DNA of 64,000 nt from Nageia nagi (lineage: Eukaryota > Pinophyta). Made by a program: the position numbers and the translations under genes. Positions 11,111 to 22,981 of the stretch are shown piece by piece. Every line of letters starts with the position of its first letter. Within the stretch, counting starts at the first letter, position 1. Location: contig JBITNC010000001.1 of the NCBI GenBank assembly GCA_050084985.1, positions 175,026,001 through 175,090,000 of the forward strand, given 5' to 3'. The notes beneath the pieces are model-generated. The model had not been told where the DNA came from. It was given only the letters and a program-made list of their open reading frames with translations, and searched no databases.

Positions 11111-13455
11111 TGACTAGTTTCTCTTAATTAATTATGTACTCCATTTCATTAAATTTAAAATAAAGGTAACGTTGTTTTTTCTTAAAAAGAAATTTCAATA
11201 AAGGAAATACTATTAGATATCTATTGAATGAAATACTTAGTATACATTAGTGAATTATAATTATAATGGAAAATAAATTAATATTGGAAGATGTGTAGTA
11301 TAAGGTAGTATTGACATTTCTTTGAGAAGGATTCTTGTGCATCAATTAGATTTTAAATGTGATAGAGGAAGAGAGAACCTACAAATCTCTTGAGATCAAT
11401 AGAAATGTTTTAATCTTTAGATACCATTAAATATGCATTATGGTCATAAGTAAAAGATGGTTGTCTTGATCCTCAAACTCTTCACTTTCCTAGTACTCGA
11501 CCCAATTTACATTGATCCTTGGAAAAGAACCTCGTCAAAAGATAATGAAGATTTGAAAAGGATAAAGATGTATCAAAGATCGACATAGGTGTTTCAACTA
11601 TGAGGCAAAGATGTCTTAATGAATAATTTGTTTTTGCATGGCTTGTAATTGGACCTAATTATGCTTTAATGAGGTTAGAATCCTATTTGTATCTTAAGAT
11701 CATTTGTAATTATTGTTACTCCCTTGGTATTAATTTGTGTTTGTAATATTTAATGAAAGGTAGTTTCATGATGTTTCATTAATGGATGGATGGTTTTATG
11801 AGATTCTTAAGTTGAGACTCTATAGTTAATAAATAGATGTAGTTTATTAATTCAATGTTTCTTATTCCTCTTACTTTTCAAAGACAGTAATGAATACATA
11901 TTGCAATTGAATAATGTTAACAATACCATTGAGTTTTCATTACATATAATACGAAATGAATATACTATGTGGCTATTACAAGATCATATGATTTAACAGA
12001 AATTAAAAACAAATATTACAAAGATCTCTAGATTTAGGAGATCGATAAGATCAATAACCCTAATAAATCCCAATAGATTGAAAAAGATCCCAACTTAGAA
12101 TTATGGTTCTAAATTTAAGCTTGGAATAAATTAGGAAATTTTAGGGAACCTTACAAATCAAATTGGGAATATAGGAGAATTTTACAAATGAACACTAACA
12201 TCTTTTCTCTTGAAGGATTAGATAGTTAATCAAATAAGATTGATAACGGATCAAGGGAAATTAGTAAATGATTTACTTTATACTATGATAATTTGTTAAT
12301 CATGTCTAGAAGTGTATGATGAACCCCTATAATCAACTCATAAATACATGAGTAACGATAAAAGGGAAAGTTATACTCAACAACAATCTAGATGAAAAAG
12401 TTACCCCTAAGGAATCGGTTTGACCAAGAAGGAGATTTTTGGACGGATTCGATAATGAAGGAAAATGGTAGTTAATATTCATTAGTTGAACCTCACTTGC
12501 TAAACGACACTCCAAAAGAATATTCCTTGAGTATGGACCAATTTATGTTGCATTTCCTTTATAGTATTAGCTAACTTTAGTGTCATCTCAAACACGTTAC
12601 CAAAAAATAGTATGAGAACTTTTATAAAGTGGTATTAATTATGTGGTACCATGCATATGGGATGATTGTAAATCTACAAATCTCGTATGGCTTTCTAAAC
12701 AAGTTATTTTCAATCTTCCTGCATACAATATGGTATCATTAGGTCATTAGTGATTTTTATAACCTTGCTTAAAATCAGTTAGACTATACAAACCACTCAA
12801 GGGTATTATTTTGATACCCATAGCTCCCTAAGATATGGGAATGGGGATTTTGAATTCCATGGTGAGCCTAGCTGATAGATATGGGTAGGCTAGTGTCTCA
12901 TATCCTCGATAGGGTGTTAGATTAGGATAAGAGTTGATAAAATTATGGTTACTAGGTGAAGGTAATTTAGTAGTCACACTACTTGTAATTAAGCACATAA
13001 GGGTATGATGACTTTTCCATAGGAGATGGTATTTTTTCACTCATAAGAAAATTTTTCTAGGATAAACTATCTGCTCCTATGATTTAGAGGGTTATCATTA
13101 GGTGAGGATGTGTAACCTAGTGGATGTACATTCTCTCGGCGGATATGGGCCTCGAGTAGGAAACCACTACATCATATCCAAAATATCTACTGCATAGTTC
13201 ATGAAGTGGGAATGGCGGGGTCATATTTAAGGTGTCTCCTCAACAAGATGAGCATTGTGGAGTAAACACCAAAAGAGATTTAATCAAGATTGGATAATTC
13301 AAACTTTGTCTAAACTTGCCATGTGGGTGCTGACTATCTAACAACATTGACAAGCTCATGTGGATCATTTGAATCCATTCCTAGATCTCTTGAGTGTTTA
13401 AATAAAAAAATTTATATCTAAAATTTAGGGTATAGATGATTAGAATAATTGGATA
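11111..13455. other. Intergenic DNA, no gene recognised
   Basis: AT-rich sequence with scattered short open stretches on both strands, none with recognisable domains. Base composition is less extreme around 13090-13240. No LTR, tRNA or repeat partner was found for it in this window. Confidence 0.5.
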
Positions 13456-13661
13456 TGTTACACCTTGGTACATGGATTGATGGAACTAGCTACAAGGTTT
13501 TTCAAAAGCACCCCCTCTTGGACGTTGGCATTCATGGCCTTTGAATGTGATTTCACTTATCCCAAAGCTCCCCGTATTGGACATTGCATACATGAGCACA
13601 CATATCACATCTCTCCACCATCAGATCATCCTAATGTAAGATTAAAAGATGATCACTCTCA

Positions 13662-13674
13662 CATATAAAAGGAG
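13662..13674 (+). promoter_or_regulatory. TATA box in Gypsy-1 LTR
   Basis: The sequence catataaaaggag sits upstream of the expected transcript start of the LTR. It would have driven element transcription. Assigned by sequence and position only. Confidence 0.45.
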
Positions 13675-14463
13675 AACTCATAGTCATTATGAGATATGCT
13701 AAATTTGATTATAAACCCTTTATTTCCAATTGATTGGAGATTATATCTTAGCTACTTATGGGGGAATTGCATTTAAGGTATCAAGGGGATAGGAGGCTAC
13801 CTTCGAACTTACTCTAACAATATTGAGAGGAATGTTTTTGGTTCCATCATAATTTCTACAAAGGAGATCTGGTCTTGCCTCATTACTTTTGGGATTGGTG
13901 AGGCCTTGGAGCCATCTAAAATAACCCTATAGGAGATAGTATTGGTACAAAATTTGTAGGTTGACAAAAATATTTTAATTGCACTTTATCATTGCTTATT
14001 AATACAATTACTTTTTATTATAGAAATATTGCTATTTCTCTCTTTGTACTTATCCTTTGGATTTAGAAGAATAATTGGATTATCAAATTATCATTTTTCT
14101 TCCTAGTTGCAACATTGGATCTGGAGTGCTATTTTCCTTGTTTAATTCCTATTTTGGCTCTCCAATTATGATGTTAGGTTTATGGAGGTATTTTGCATTG
14201 TTAATTCATCATTTTTCTCCTTGATTGAGTTGTTAGAATATTGGAGAGATTGCATGTTCGATTGGTATGATTATTAAGCATAACTAGACATTAGGGTATT
14301 GTGAGTATTTTCAAATTATTATTACTAAATTTATCTTTCCTAAAAAGTTGTTGAAATACTAGTGCATGTTTGAGCTTGTTTTGGCTATTTACAAAGCTAG
14401 AAGTCAAATGTCCCTCTCCTAGGGCACATTTGAGGAGTGATCCTGGAAAATAATTCATCATAG

Positions 14464-14476
14464 TGGTATTAGATCC
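14464..14476 (+). promoter_or_regulatory. Primer-binding site, first copy
   Basis: tggtattagatcc resembles the complement of the 3' end of initiator tRNA-Met (TGGTATCAGAGCC) with two changes. It lies 3 bases after the first LTR end and belongs to unit 1 of the duplication. Confidence 0.7.
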
Positions 14477-15249
14477 TTGATTCTGCCATCCTATTAGGAA
14501 TCAAGGGCATCATTCATGAAGGATTTTGAAAAGAAACTACTTATGGGGTGACTTGCATTTAAGGTATCAAGGGGATAGGAGGCTACCTTCGAACTTACTC
14601 TAACAATATTGAGAGGAATGTTTTTGGTTCCATCATAATTTCTACAAAGGAGATCTGGTCTTACCTCATTACTTTTGGGATTGGTGAGGCCTTGGAGCCA
14701 TCTAAAATAACCCTATAGGAGATAGTCTTGGTACAAAATTTGTAGGTTGACAAAAATATTTTAATTGCACTTTATCATTGCTTATTAATACAATTACTTT
14801 TTATTATAGAAATATTGCTATTTCTCTCTTTGTACTTATCCTTTGGATTTAGAAGAATAATTGGATTATCAAATTATCATTTTTCTTCCTAGTTGCAACA
14901 TTGGATCTGGAGTGCTATTTTCCTTGTTTAATTCCTATTTTGGCTCTCCAATTATGATGTTAGGTTTATGGAGGTATTTTGCATTGTTAATTCATCATTT
15001 TTCTCCTTGATTGAGTTGTTAGAATATTGGAGAGACTGCATGTTCGATTGGTATGATTATTAAGCATAACTAGACATTAGGGTATTGTGAGTATTTTCAA
15101 ATTATTATTACTAAATTTATCTTTCCTAAAAAGTTGTTGAAATACTAGTGCATGTTTGAGCTTGTTTTGGCTATTTACAAAGCTAGAAGTCAAATGTCCC
15201 TCTCCTAGGGCACATTTGAGGAGTGATCCTGAAAAATAACTCATCATAG

Positions 15250-15262
15250 TGGTATCAGATCC
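15250..15262 (+). promoter_or_regulatory. Primer-binding site, second copy
   Basis: tggtatcagatcc differs from the initiator-tRNA-Met complement by one base. It lies 3 bases after the second LTR end and is followed by the gag leader. Confidence 0.8.
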
Positions 15263-15748
15263 TTGATTCTACCATCCTATTAGGAATCAAGGGCATCATT
15301 CATGAAGGATTTTGAAAAGAAACTAAAGAGAGATTGAATATTAGGATACCCACATCACAGTGGTATCACACATGGGAGATTTGCTAAGTAAAGTTTAAAA
15401 TCCTACCCTTGCTACAAGATAATTGTCAAGGAGTTACTACTGAAGGAGATTGTTTTGTAAAACTCACAATATTGGGATGAGTTATTGTGAGCTTTACAAA
15501 AACTCACCCCTTGAGGTATTTTGGCCAAATTTCAAAATTCTAAATTTTGTTAGCATTATTTAGCTTGTGTCTATGGACATTGAACTTCAAGGAGACACAT
15601 CCAAATTTAGAGTATTTCCTTTAGGACCATAACCCAAAGGTTTGAAATTTGCTTATCTCATTTGATCATGGTAGGAGAAAAATTCCAAGTTTGAGTAATT
15701 TGAGTATTTCATATTTTTATTATTTTTGAATAGGAGAAAAGATAATTT

Positions 15749-15767
15749 TTTTTTTTTTTTTTTTGGT
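15749..15767. repeat. Poly(T) run
   Basis: An uninterrupted T tract in the Gypsy-1 leader between primer site and gag; simple sequence, no function inferred. Confidence 0.8.
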
Positions 15768-15906
15768 TTAAGGAGTAATAAGGGAGGCTGAATCTCTTCC
15801 ATAATATTTTTTGTACTGGGAAAATATATTGAGTTTTAGGACAAGCATTTATAGTTCATGCCCCCCTAGGATCTATAAGCAATATCAATATAGGAACAAA
15901 ATGTAG

Positions 15907-17058
15907 AATTTCAGAATGATTGAACTGAAATTAGATACTTTAGTCACTCTCTTAACTAATATGATGACATAGATGAAGACACCAAACCAAGGGATCCCTA
16001 TTAAGAATGAAGCATCATAAAGACATAATCCATTTCTTCAAATCATGGAGTCACTTTTGATTCCTAAGTAGATTCAAGGAAATGAGCAAGAAGAAGTAAT
16101 CATGGAAGAGTATATGGATAAGCCCTAAACATTTAGAAAAAATGTACCTTTTGACACATATTGGGATACCCAAATATGGAAAAGTTGAAAGTCCCCAAAA
16201 CCATAAAATTACAAGAAAATTGAGGTTCCCCTACCTAATTTTTATGGAGTGACAAAATTTCTGCAAGGGCTTGGTTGTTGAAATTACAAACTTACTTCTC
16301 TCTCCATCCCATGAGTGAAGAAGTTGGAATCAAAATAAGAACCATGTATTTAGATGGAATATATTATGAATGGTGGCATAATGGTGTTACTACTCTTGGA
16401 CATGGGAAGGTTAGAACCTTTGAAGACTTATGCCAAAGGGTACTTGATAGGTTTGAGCACAAGCAAATAAAGGAATACTTTAAGGAGTTTTTGATGCTTC
16501 AACACACAACTACCATGGATGCATACATTGAAGAATTTCAAAGGATTGTAGTATTTGTCCCTAATATAGAAGATGGAAGACTAGCATATCTCTTCATGGA
16601 TGGGTTAAAAGAACCAATTAGATCATCAATAAAAGCTATGGAACCATCCACTTTATCCATGACCATTTTCAAGGAAAAGTTAATGGAAGGATTTAGTTAT
16701 TTAAAGGGAGTTTTTACTAAGAATCCTATGACAGGAATACAGGAAACAAACACAAATAAGGAATCAACAAGAAGAAAAAATGGATTATACTATGTTTCCC
16801 AAGAGGAATTAAGAAAGAAAAATCTTTTCTTTACTTTTCAAAATCCCTAGGAGAGAGGGCATAGGTGTTATGGAAAGGCCTAACATATGTACTTAGAGGT
16901 ATGTGATGTAGAAAAATACTCGGACAAAGAAATGAATATTTAGCAACATGAAGTGGGATTGCAAGACATTGGAGGGGAATTAGATCACTAAAGCCACCTT
17001 TGTAATTTGTAACCATTAAGGTAGAAGGACTTGTGCATAATAGCAAAGTTGTGGTACT
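15907..17058 (+). pseudogene. Gypsy-1 gag (nucleocapsid) remnant
   Basis: The best-preserved piece is the open frame 16275-16850 (191 codons). It has the gag core order LLKLQTYF, WWHNG, TFEDLCQRVLDRFE, and YIEEFQRIV with LFMDGLKEPIRSS. A weaker in-frame stretch upstream from about 15907 includes PLPNFYGV before a stop. Past the stop at 16848, a knuckle-like ERGHRCYGKA and HMYLEV can be read at 16850-16900. This is the usual gag tail of this gypsy lineage, but the first cysteines are lost. Gag proteins form the cytoplasmic particle that packages element RNA. Several stops make it inactive, and the element is cut off at 17059 before pol. Confidence 0.8.
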
Positions 17059-20000
17059 TTTTGGGACCCAACTATACCCCACCAATTGTTCAAAGAAAAA
17101 GTGTGCCACAAGAGGTTATTACCTGATTATGCTTTTGCCTATAGATGATAATATATTTTATTTTGGAGAGAATCAATAAGCCCAAGTATCAAATTGAATA
17201 GATTAAGTGCATTATATTAGCTCATTTTTTTTTGACAAGATCAAAGTTTTCTTAACATAGTTGAAGTTGGTCTTTATGTGAAATTTCAGTTAATTTGAAA
17301 TGACTATATCTCTTAATTAACAAATTAGATTGATTTTAAATTTAAAGCATGATTTAATATTGTTATTTAAAATATTTAGTACAAATTTAAACCAATTTGA
17401 AGTAGTTTTGATAAATTTGGTCGAACAACTTTTGCATGGATTGGATGAATCCTCCCAGCATAGGATAATTTAATTCAAACAACTTTAGAAAGTTGTATAT
17501 TAAAAAATATAACTTTTTTTGACATTATTATTTTTGCGTATGGTTGATAATGAATAAAGAATACTTGATAATAATTTTAGCTTATTTGGATCGATATTAT
17601 TTTGTGAAAATTCTTACTAGAAAGAGATGATGCTTACTTGATGGGATTAAGGTGTTATTTTACAAAGTGAACTTTTGATAGCCATATGTCCAAAAATATA
17701 AGTCCAAATTAGTTGATTCTTTTTATAGATGGTTAATAATGATGGAAAGAATATTTGATTCAATGTTTAGCTTATTTTGATAAGTTTAACCCACCACAAA
17801 TTCTTACCCTACACAAATATGGCTTACACAATAAGATTCAAAGTTATTTTGTATAATTAACTTCAAAACATCATATCTCTTAAAATATGAGTCTATTTGA
17901 CTTAATTATTTTTGAAGAGGGTAAAGGGTGAAGCATATAATATAATATAAAATTTTTAGATCATTTAACATATCATAAGTATACCAGTTAAAATGTTTGT
18001 GGTCAGATATGGTTTACCTAATTGAGAAGAGGCTTACTAGATCAGTCAAATTAAAAAGGACATATCATTCAAAATACAGACCCGTTTGGCCTCTTTTTTG
18101 AAGTGTTGGAAAGGTATTGATGTAATATATAATATAAAAATATTAGGATATTATAGTGAGTAAAACTATATAATATAATCCAATCTTGTGATAGACTAGT
18201 TTCCAAGATGTCGAACAAGAGTTCCCATCATTGGGAAAGCCTTGGACTTATTGAATAAGTTATTATATCATCGAATAAGATCCTTTAACATAATTTAAGG
18301 TTATTTTATATCATATATTTCATATTATACTTAGAAAAATCTTTATTGAATAAGAGTTATGGTCATTGGATAAGAATGGTAGTCATCAAACAAACTTAAA
18401 TATCATTGACTTAGGGCATGCTTGGTTGGGTAAGAGAGATTTTCACTAGGTAAAGTTTTTTTATATATATATATTATTTTTCATTAGAAAAGGATTATTC
18501 TCATCAAATAAGTTTCAAATCATTGGATAAGGAGGTTTATCATCACATAAATCCACATCACATTAGATAAATGATGTCTATAGGTGGCTTGGAAACTATT
18601 TGGCCCACATGGTGTTACCAAAGGATGATGTCTAGTACAAAATTCCATGTTGTTGTTAGACATAACACTAAATTTTTAATGATAGGTTTTCAAAGGAAAT
18701 TTAAGTTGAAAATAAAATCAAGAAAATTTGAAAACAATACCTTGAAGAGATAAGAGACTATATAAAGAAAGTAAAAGCAAACAAATTATTTTGCTCGATT
18801 AAGGGTTGATAAAAGAAACTCATATCATAATTTGGGACCACTACCAGATAACTAGTTAGAATTCTTTTCAGGGAATGTTACTACATACAAGAGAACATAT
18901 TAGTAAAAAACTCTTGAGACTTCACCAAATTCAATTGTGGAGATAGATGGCACCTTTTTTTTTAAGAAGTCATGCTACCTAATGATGTGTACATATTATA
19001 ATACTTCCACGAGAAAAGACAAATGAAAAATATGAAGTATTCTTGCACAATACAAATCAATTTGTGTAGAAGGAAAATTGATATATTTAATTATGAATTA
19101 GATATTCAAAACCACATTAATAAATTATTGGTATTGTATCAAGTCTTGCAAGAATTATCAAACTTTACTTGGGAAGAATAGAATTTGAGATAAAAAGCTC
19201 TACAAGTTCTTGACCAATTATCAATAAATATAAAGAAAAAAAATAAAGATTTTATTTGACTTGATTTTGGATGCACTCATAGATTTATTAGATGGTAAAC
19301 ATCCAAGAGACACATGGAAGTTAAAGGTGAAATGTGTTTTGGGGAATTGGATATTTATTTTCAGATATTTTAACCAACACAATGCAGGGAATTAAAGTTA
19401 TTCTTTTTGGAGGTCTGTAGTGAGATTTGTAAAAAGAAGTAGAATACTTGTATAAGGATATTTTGATGGTAAACTAAGCTAGATAAGTAATGTTTTGTGC
19501 CTATTAGGTTTTTTCACTTAGTTTTTTAGTCCATAATTATGTTTCCTTTTCACAATGTTTGAAGCTTCTATTATATAATTTTTATGAATGTTCCAAACAA
19601 GTAAGATATCTTCAATCATGCTACACCCAACTTGCAAGTAGGTTTAGATAGGTTAAAGTATTTATTCCAAGGATTTTCATATTATTTAGCCAATCTATTA
19701 TGATTGTAGTCAATAAAGACATTAGATATTGTATTAAACTTTTTATGCAATATGATGATGTGTGGTTACAATAGTTCAAGGGCATTTCCTTTGTTATAGT
19801 TTCCTAATATTATGTGATGTGTTGTTATCTATACTTTATTTGTTATTATAAGTATCAAATAATGAATGAATATTTCTTCTACATTATTAAGTACATGAAT
19901 TTCATAGTATGTGTTGGTTGAGTGATTGAAAATAGATCCAACCTTCTTATTCATTTCTTGTTAATGTTTGTTTTACTCTATGATACCAAGGATAAGGCAT

Positions 20001-20322
20001 CGATATGTAATAAAACTTATGTTGGTTAGAGGTATTGGATCATTTTATCTTTAAGAAATATTCATTTACTTTTGAGTAGAATAAAGAAAACTAGTGATCT
20101 CAAAGCTTAACATTGCTTGTTTCAATGGAGATTGAATTTTGGTTACAACCCTAGGTCGATTGCTTGATCAATAGGTCTAGTTTCATTATGATGTGATCTA
20201 AACTACCTAAAATGGAGATTAGAGTTAGATAATCTCACATACATATTGATACTTGGGAGGATTAGCACTTGGTGATATTTATTTGAAAGCTTATTTCAAG
20301 GGGTGTTAATATTGTATAATAG
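17059..20322 (+). repeat. TRG 5' LTR, about 3.26 kb
   Basis: The left border is fixed by alignment with the 3' LTR start at 22035; the right border by the primer site at 20327. The first about 1.2 kb is confirmed by homology to 22035-22375 plus 28150-28988. The remaining 2 kb has no second copy in this window, so its inclusion rests on the primer-site position. The LTR is AT-rich and noncoding. Confidence 0.65.
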
Positions 20323-20326
20323 TTTT

Positions 20327-20346
20327 TGGCACCATTTTTGGGGAGA
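20327..20346 (+). promoter_or_regulatory. TRG primer-binding site, tRNA-Asp type
   Basis: tggcaccatttttggggaga matches TGGCGCCGTTGCCGGGGA-type primer sites of Athila/Tat gypsy elements. The differences are G/C-to-A/T changes, as expected from decay of methylated cytosines. Confidence 0.65.
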
Positions 20347-20615
20347 GAGATAGATGGTAAAGCTATACATTTGTACAAATAAATAACATCTCTAGCACTC
20401 TCATAAGGAAGGAACATAGAAAAAATTTATACTATCTTTGGTACTAGAAACTCTATGTAAATATAAGAGGAAGAATTTGTAAGTCACTCTTATGAAATCT
20501 TTATTCTTCAATTATTTTGTAGACTAAAGTTTATAATACAAAGAATCCTACTCTTTTGATTGAATGGGTATTTAAATCATATATAGAGTTAAGGATTTTA
20601 TAAACCATTATCAAG

Positions 20616-20978
20616 ATGGTATTGAAAATAGGCTCAAGAAAATGGATGCTAGATAGGTATAATGATTTGAATATGAATGAGTTTGTGTTTATTAAACCTA
20701 TTCCAGATATAGTATTAGAAAATCTTTTAGAATTTCAAGGTAGATATGATGAATGCTATGACGATAATTATAGAAATTTCATAAAAATGGTAGATTATTA
20801 TGAAATTGAAGATAAAGATATGGCTATGAGAATGTTTTGTGAATGTTTGAAAAGAGAAGCTTAGATTTGGTTCCAAAACCTACATATCAAAAGGCTAAGA
20901 GATTATGACCAATTGGAAAAAGATTTTTTTCTTAAGTTCAAAATCCAAAATAATGAAATTCCCAAGGTAGAAAAATAA
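20616..20978 (+). pseudogene. TRG gag fragment, Tat/Ogre-like
   Basis: The frame starts at ATG 20616 and reads 82 codons to a stop at 20862. In the same frame it continues to 20978, about 120 codons in all. The region around the stop shows the gag core of Tat-type elements: AMRMFCECLKREA, then IWFQNLH, then DYDQLEKDFFLKF. A gag precursor of this family assembles particles around element RNA. It is far shorter than an autonomous gag. The downstream interior (20979-22034) has more broken AT-rich coding-like text (for example 21204-21410) without a recognised domain. The single in-frame stop replaces the residue after the alanine of the conserved E-A-x-x-W-F block. Confidence 0.7.
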
Positions 20979-22034
20979 TGTGAAACTAGTTCAGAACCTA
21001 TTAAGAAGATTTCTTTCAAGTCAAAGGATATTATATTTAAAGAAACTCTAAATTCTAAAATTTTACCTCTTAACACTTTACATGGTTCTTTAGATACTGA
21101 GTATCAAGTACAGTCACACAATAGTTTACCTAAAGATATTCAGATAGAATTTGATTAAAAAAATAGTAATAATTTAGAGGAAATATAACCAAAGAAAATA
21201 AAAATGTATCAAGATAAAATTCTCATATTACTGGAGGCTAATACTTTTGAGATAGAGCAAATTGCTCAACATGATGAAATATTAATGGATGTAAGAAGTT
21301 TAAATGATAAACAAAACTTTGATGAGTTTTTAATAACAAAAGTGAATATTGATTTGTCTACCTCACTCTTTTCTTCATTTATTTCATTACCAAAGTTTAT
21401 TTTTATGTGACAACATGTAATGCAATATCTCATTAAGGCTAAAAATTTTCAAAGTCAATTATCAAAGTTTGGTCTATTTCATTTTTAAGTTAAGGAACAA
21501 TTGTCCACAAACATTGATCTTGATAAATTAGCTAATGATGTCATATTTTGGAATGTAAATTTTGAAGAAACTACATTATTCTAGAATATTATGTTAAGTT
21601 CAGGATTGCGTCTACAAGATATCAGAATATGCCTACTTGATTAAAAGAAAATTCATTTTGGTAAGTTGAGATATTTTGTGAATCAAAAGAAGAAAACTTG
21701 GTTTAGTTTTGAACAACATTTTCATTCTGCAAAAGAGAAAACATGTTTCAAAAATTTTATTCAACAATTCATAACCCAATGCCATGCCCAATAACTATCT
21801 AACCTTTGTTGGTTAAATGAATATAAATTACTTAGTTACTTTGCTATAACTTGATCACATTTTGAAAAATGGCCTTGTTGGTAAGGAGTTTTCCTAACCT
21901 TGTGATATATTGTAAATATTTATATTTAGGTGTACATAGTAATCAATTTTATTTTTCTTTAGGAATAACCTAGAGATAAATGAAGATCTCGATTGCTTAA
22001 TTCATGATTAAGCACTTGTCTTTGTTAGAGCCTA
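20979..22034 (+). other. TRG interior without pol
   Basis: Short broken frames (the longest at 21204-21410) are rich in Lys, Asn, Ile and acidic residues and match no domain I recognise. No D-S/T-G protease, YxDD or integrase text is present on either strand. A clear polypurine tract before the 3' LTR is missing. Confidence 0.6.
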
Positions 22035-22375
22035 TGTTGGAACCCAATTATACCGCACCAATTTTTCAAAGTAAAAGTGTGCCATAAAAGGTTATTACTT
22101 GATTATGCCCTTGCTTATAGATGATAAATTCATTTTTTTAAAAGAATGAATAAGCCCAAGTATAAAATTAATGGAGGAAGTGCATTATATCAATTCATAT
22201 TTTCTTGACAAGATCAAAGTTTGCTTTGCAGGGTTGAAGTTGGTCTTTATATATCTTAATTCATAAATAAGATTGATTTTAAATTAAGAGCATGGTTTGA
22301 TATTATTATTTAAAATGTTTAGTATAAATTTCATCTATTTTGGAGTAGTTTTGACAAGTTTGGTTGGATAACTTT
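22035..22375 (+). repeat. TRG 3' LTR, first part
   Basis: Begins TGTTGGAACCCAATTATACC and follows 17059 onward with moderate divergence. It stops at 22375 where Copia-A is inserted. Confidence 0.85.
22371..22375. repeat. Copia-A target duplication, left
   Basis: acttt, repeated at 28145-28149; the undisturbed TRG 5' LTR has aactttt at the matching point (around 17429). Confidence 0.8.
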
Positions 22376-22873
22376 TGCTGGAATGTATAATGCATTATTG
22401 TAAATGTTTGTATTAATTCTCTTTGTAAATTCATTAAAAATTAAGAGTATCATTAGATACCTTAATTATTTAAGTGAATATGATAATATAACTTATCTTA
22501 CACTCCATTTCATGAGCATTCCCCTTGGGTAAAAGAAAATGCATGTCATGCCTTTGTACATTGGGTAAAAGGGTGATCTAAAGATGGATTTTGGTATATA
22601 AATAGAAGGCTTCCTCTTTGTTATTACACATCAATTTGTGAAGTAAAGCTATGCTATAAGATAGTGTTTAGGAGATAAGTTATAAGAATTGTAAAAGATT
22701 CATGTTTGTAAATGAAGTGAGATCTAGTTAGTGGATGTACTCCTAGTTGGAGGAACCACTTACATCCTATGTCACTTTGTGAGATTATCTTCTTGAGTTA
22801 TCTTGATGTTAGTATGATCTTTCATGTGATATTGGAATTTTAAAATTATTTATGTTATATTTCAACTCTCTCA
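22376..22873 (+). repeat. Copia-A 5' LTR
   Basis: Starts TGCTGGAATG (an altered TGTTAGAATG) and ends actctctca. A TATA box, tatataaatag, lies at 22595-22605. The next bases, tttgttatcaaagc, are a decayed initiator-tRNA-Met primer site. Confidence 0.93.
22595..22605 (+). promoter_or_regulatory. TATA box in Copia-A 5' LTR
   Basis: tatataaatag, also present as ctataaatag at 27867-27876 in the 3' LTR, at the same distance from the LTR start. Confidence 0.65.
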
Positions 22874-22875
22874 TT

Positions 22876-22887
22876 TGTTATCAAAGC
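22876..22887 (+). promoter_or_regulatory. Copia-A primer-binding site
   Basis: tgttatcaaagc differs at two positions from the TGGTATCAGAGC complement of initiator tRNA-Met and sits 2 bases after the LTR. Confidence 0.65.
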
Positions 22888-22981
22888 TTAGTGGAGAAGC
22901 TCTTCTTCTATATCTTGGTGATCTTCATTCCTCATTCTACATCTCTTTCCTTCATTATTGAGGTAAAATTAAGAGAATCAA

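Larger units (their letters stand above)
13456..15246 (+). repeat. 5' LTR of Gypsy-1, with internal duplication
   Basis: The LTR starts at TGTTACACC and ends with catca just upstream of the primer-binding site. Because of the tandem duplication, LTR 3' ends occur twice, at 14460 and 15246. Without the duplication the LTR would be about 1.0 kb. A TATA box at 13664 lies roughly 210 bp in. The same LTR end, including ctctcctagggcacatttga, is found at 60550-60590, which supports the 3' boundary. Confidence 0.65.
13752..15322 (+). repeat. Nearly identical tandem duplication of LTR end, primer site and leader
   Basis: Unit 1 is 13752-14536 and unit 2 is 14537-15322, an offset of 785/786 bases. I count about eight substitutions and one single-base indel between them, so they are about 99% identical. 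Each unit contains the 3' two-thirds of the LTR, a primer-binding site and about 75 bp of leader. The junction is aagaaactac, against aagaaactaa at the end of unit 2. Confidence 0.95.
13456..17058 (+). mobile_element. Gypsy-1: 5' part of a Ty3/gypsy element
   Basis: The order is LTR (from TGTTACACC at 13456), initiator-tRNA-Met primer site, long leader, gag with a degenerate zinc knuckle. It is then cut off where the LTR of the TRG element begins at 17059. No protease, reverse transcriptase, integrase or 3' LTR of this element is visible, so it is a truncated copy. A related LTR end recurs at 60364-60615. The 5' limit is inferred from the TG start and is less certain than the 3' limit. Confidence 0.75.

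Noticed and set aside
13465-13668. 67-codon frame rich in His and Pro
   Set aside because: It lies in the Gypsy-1 LTR upstream of the TATA box; no known LTR protein.
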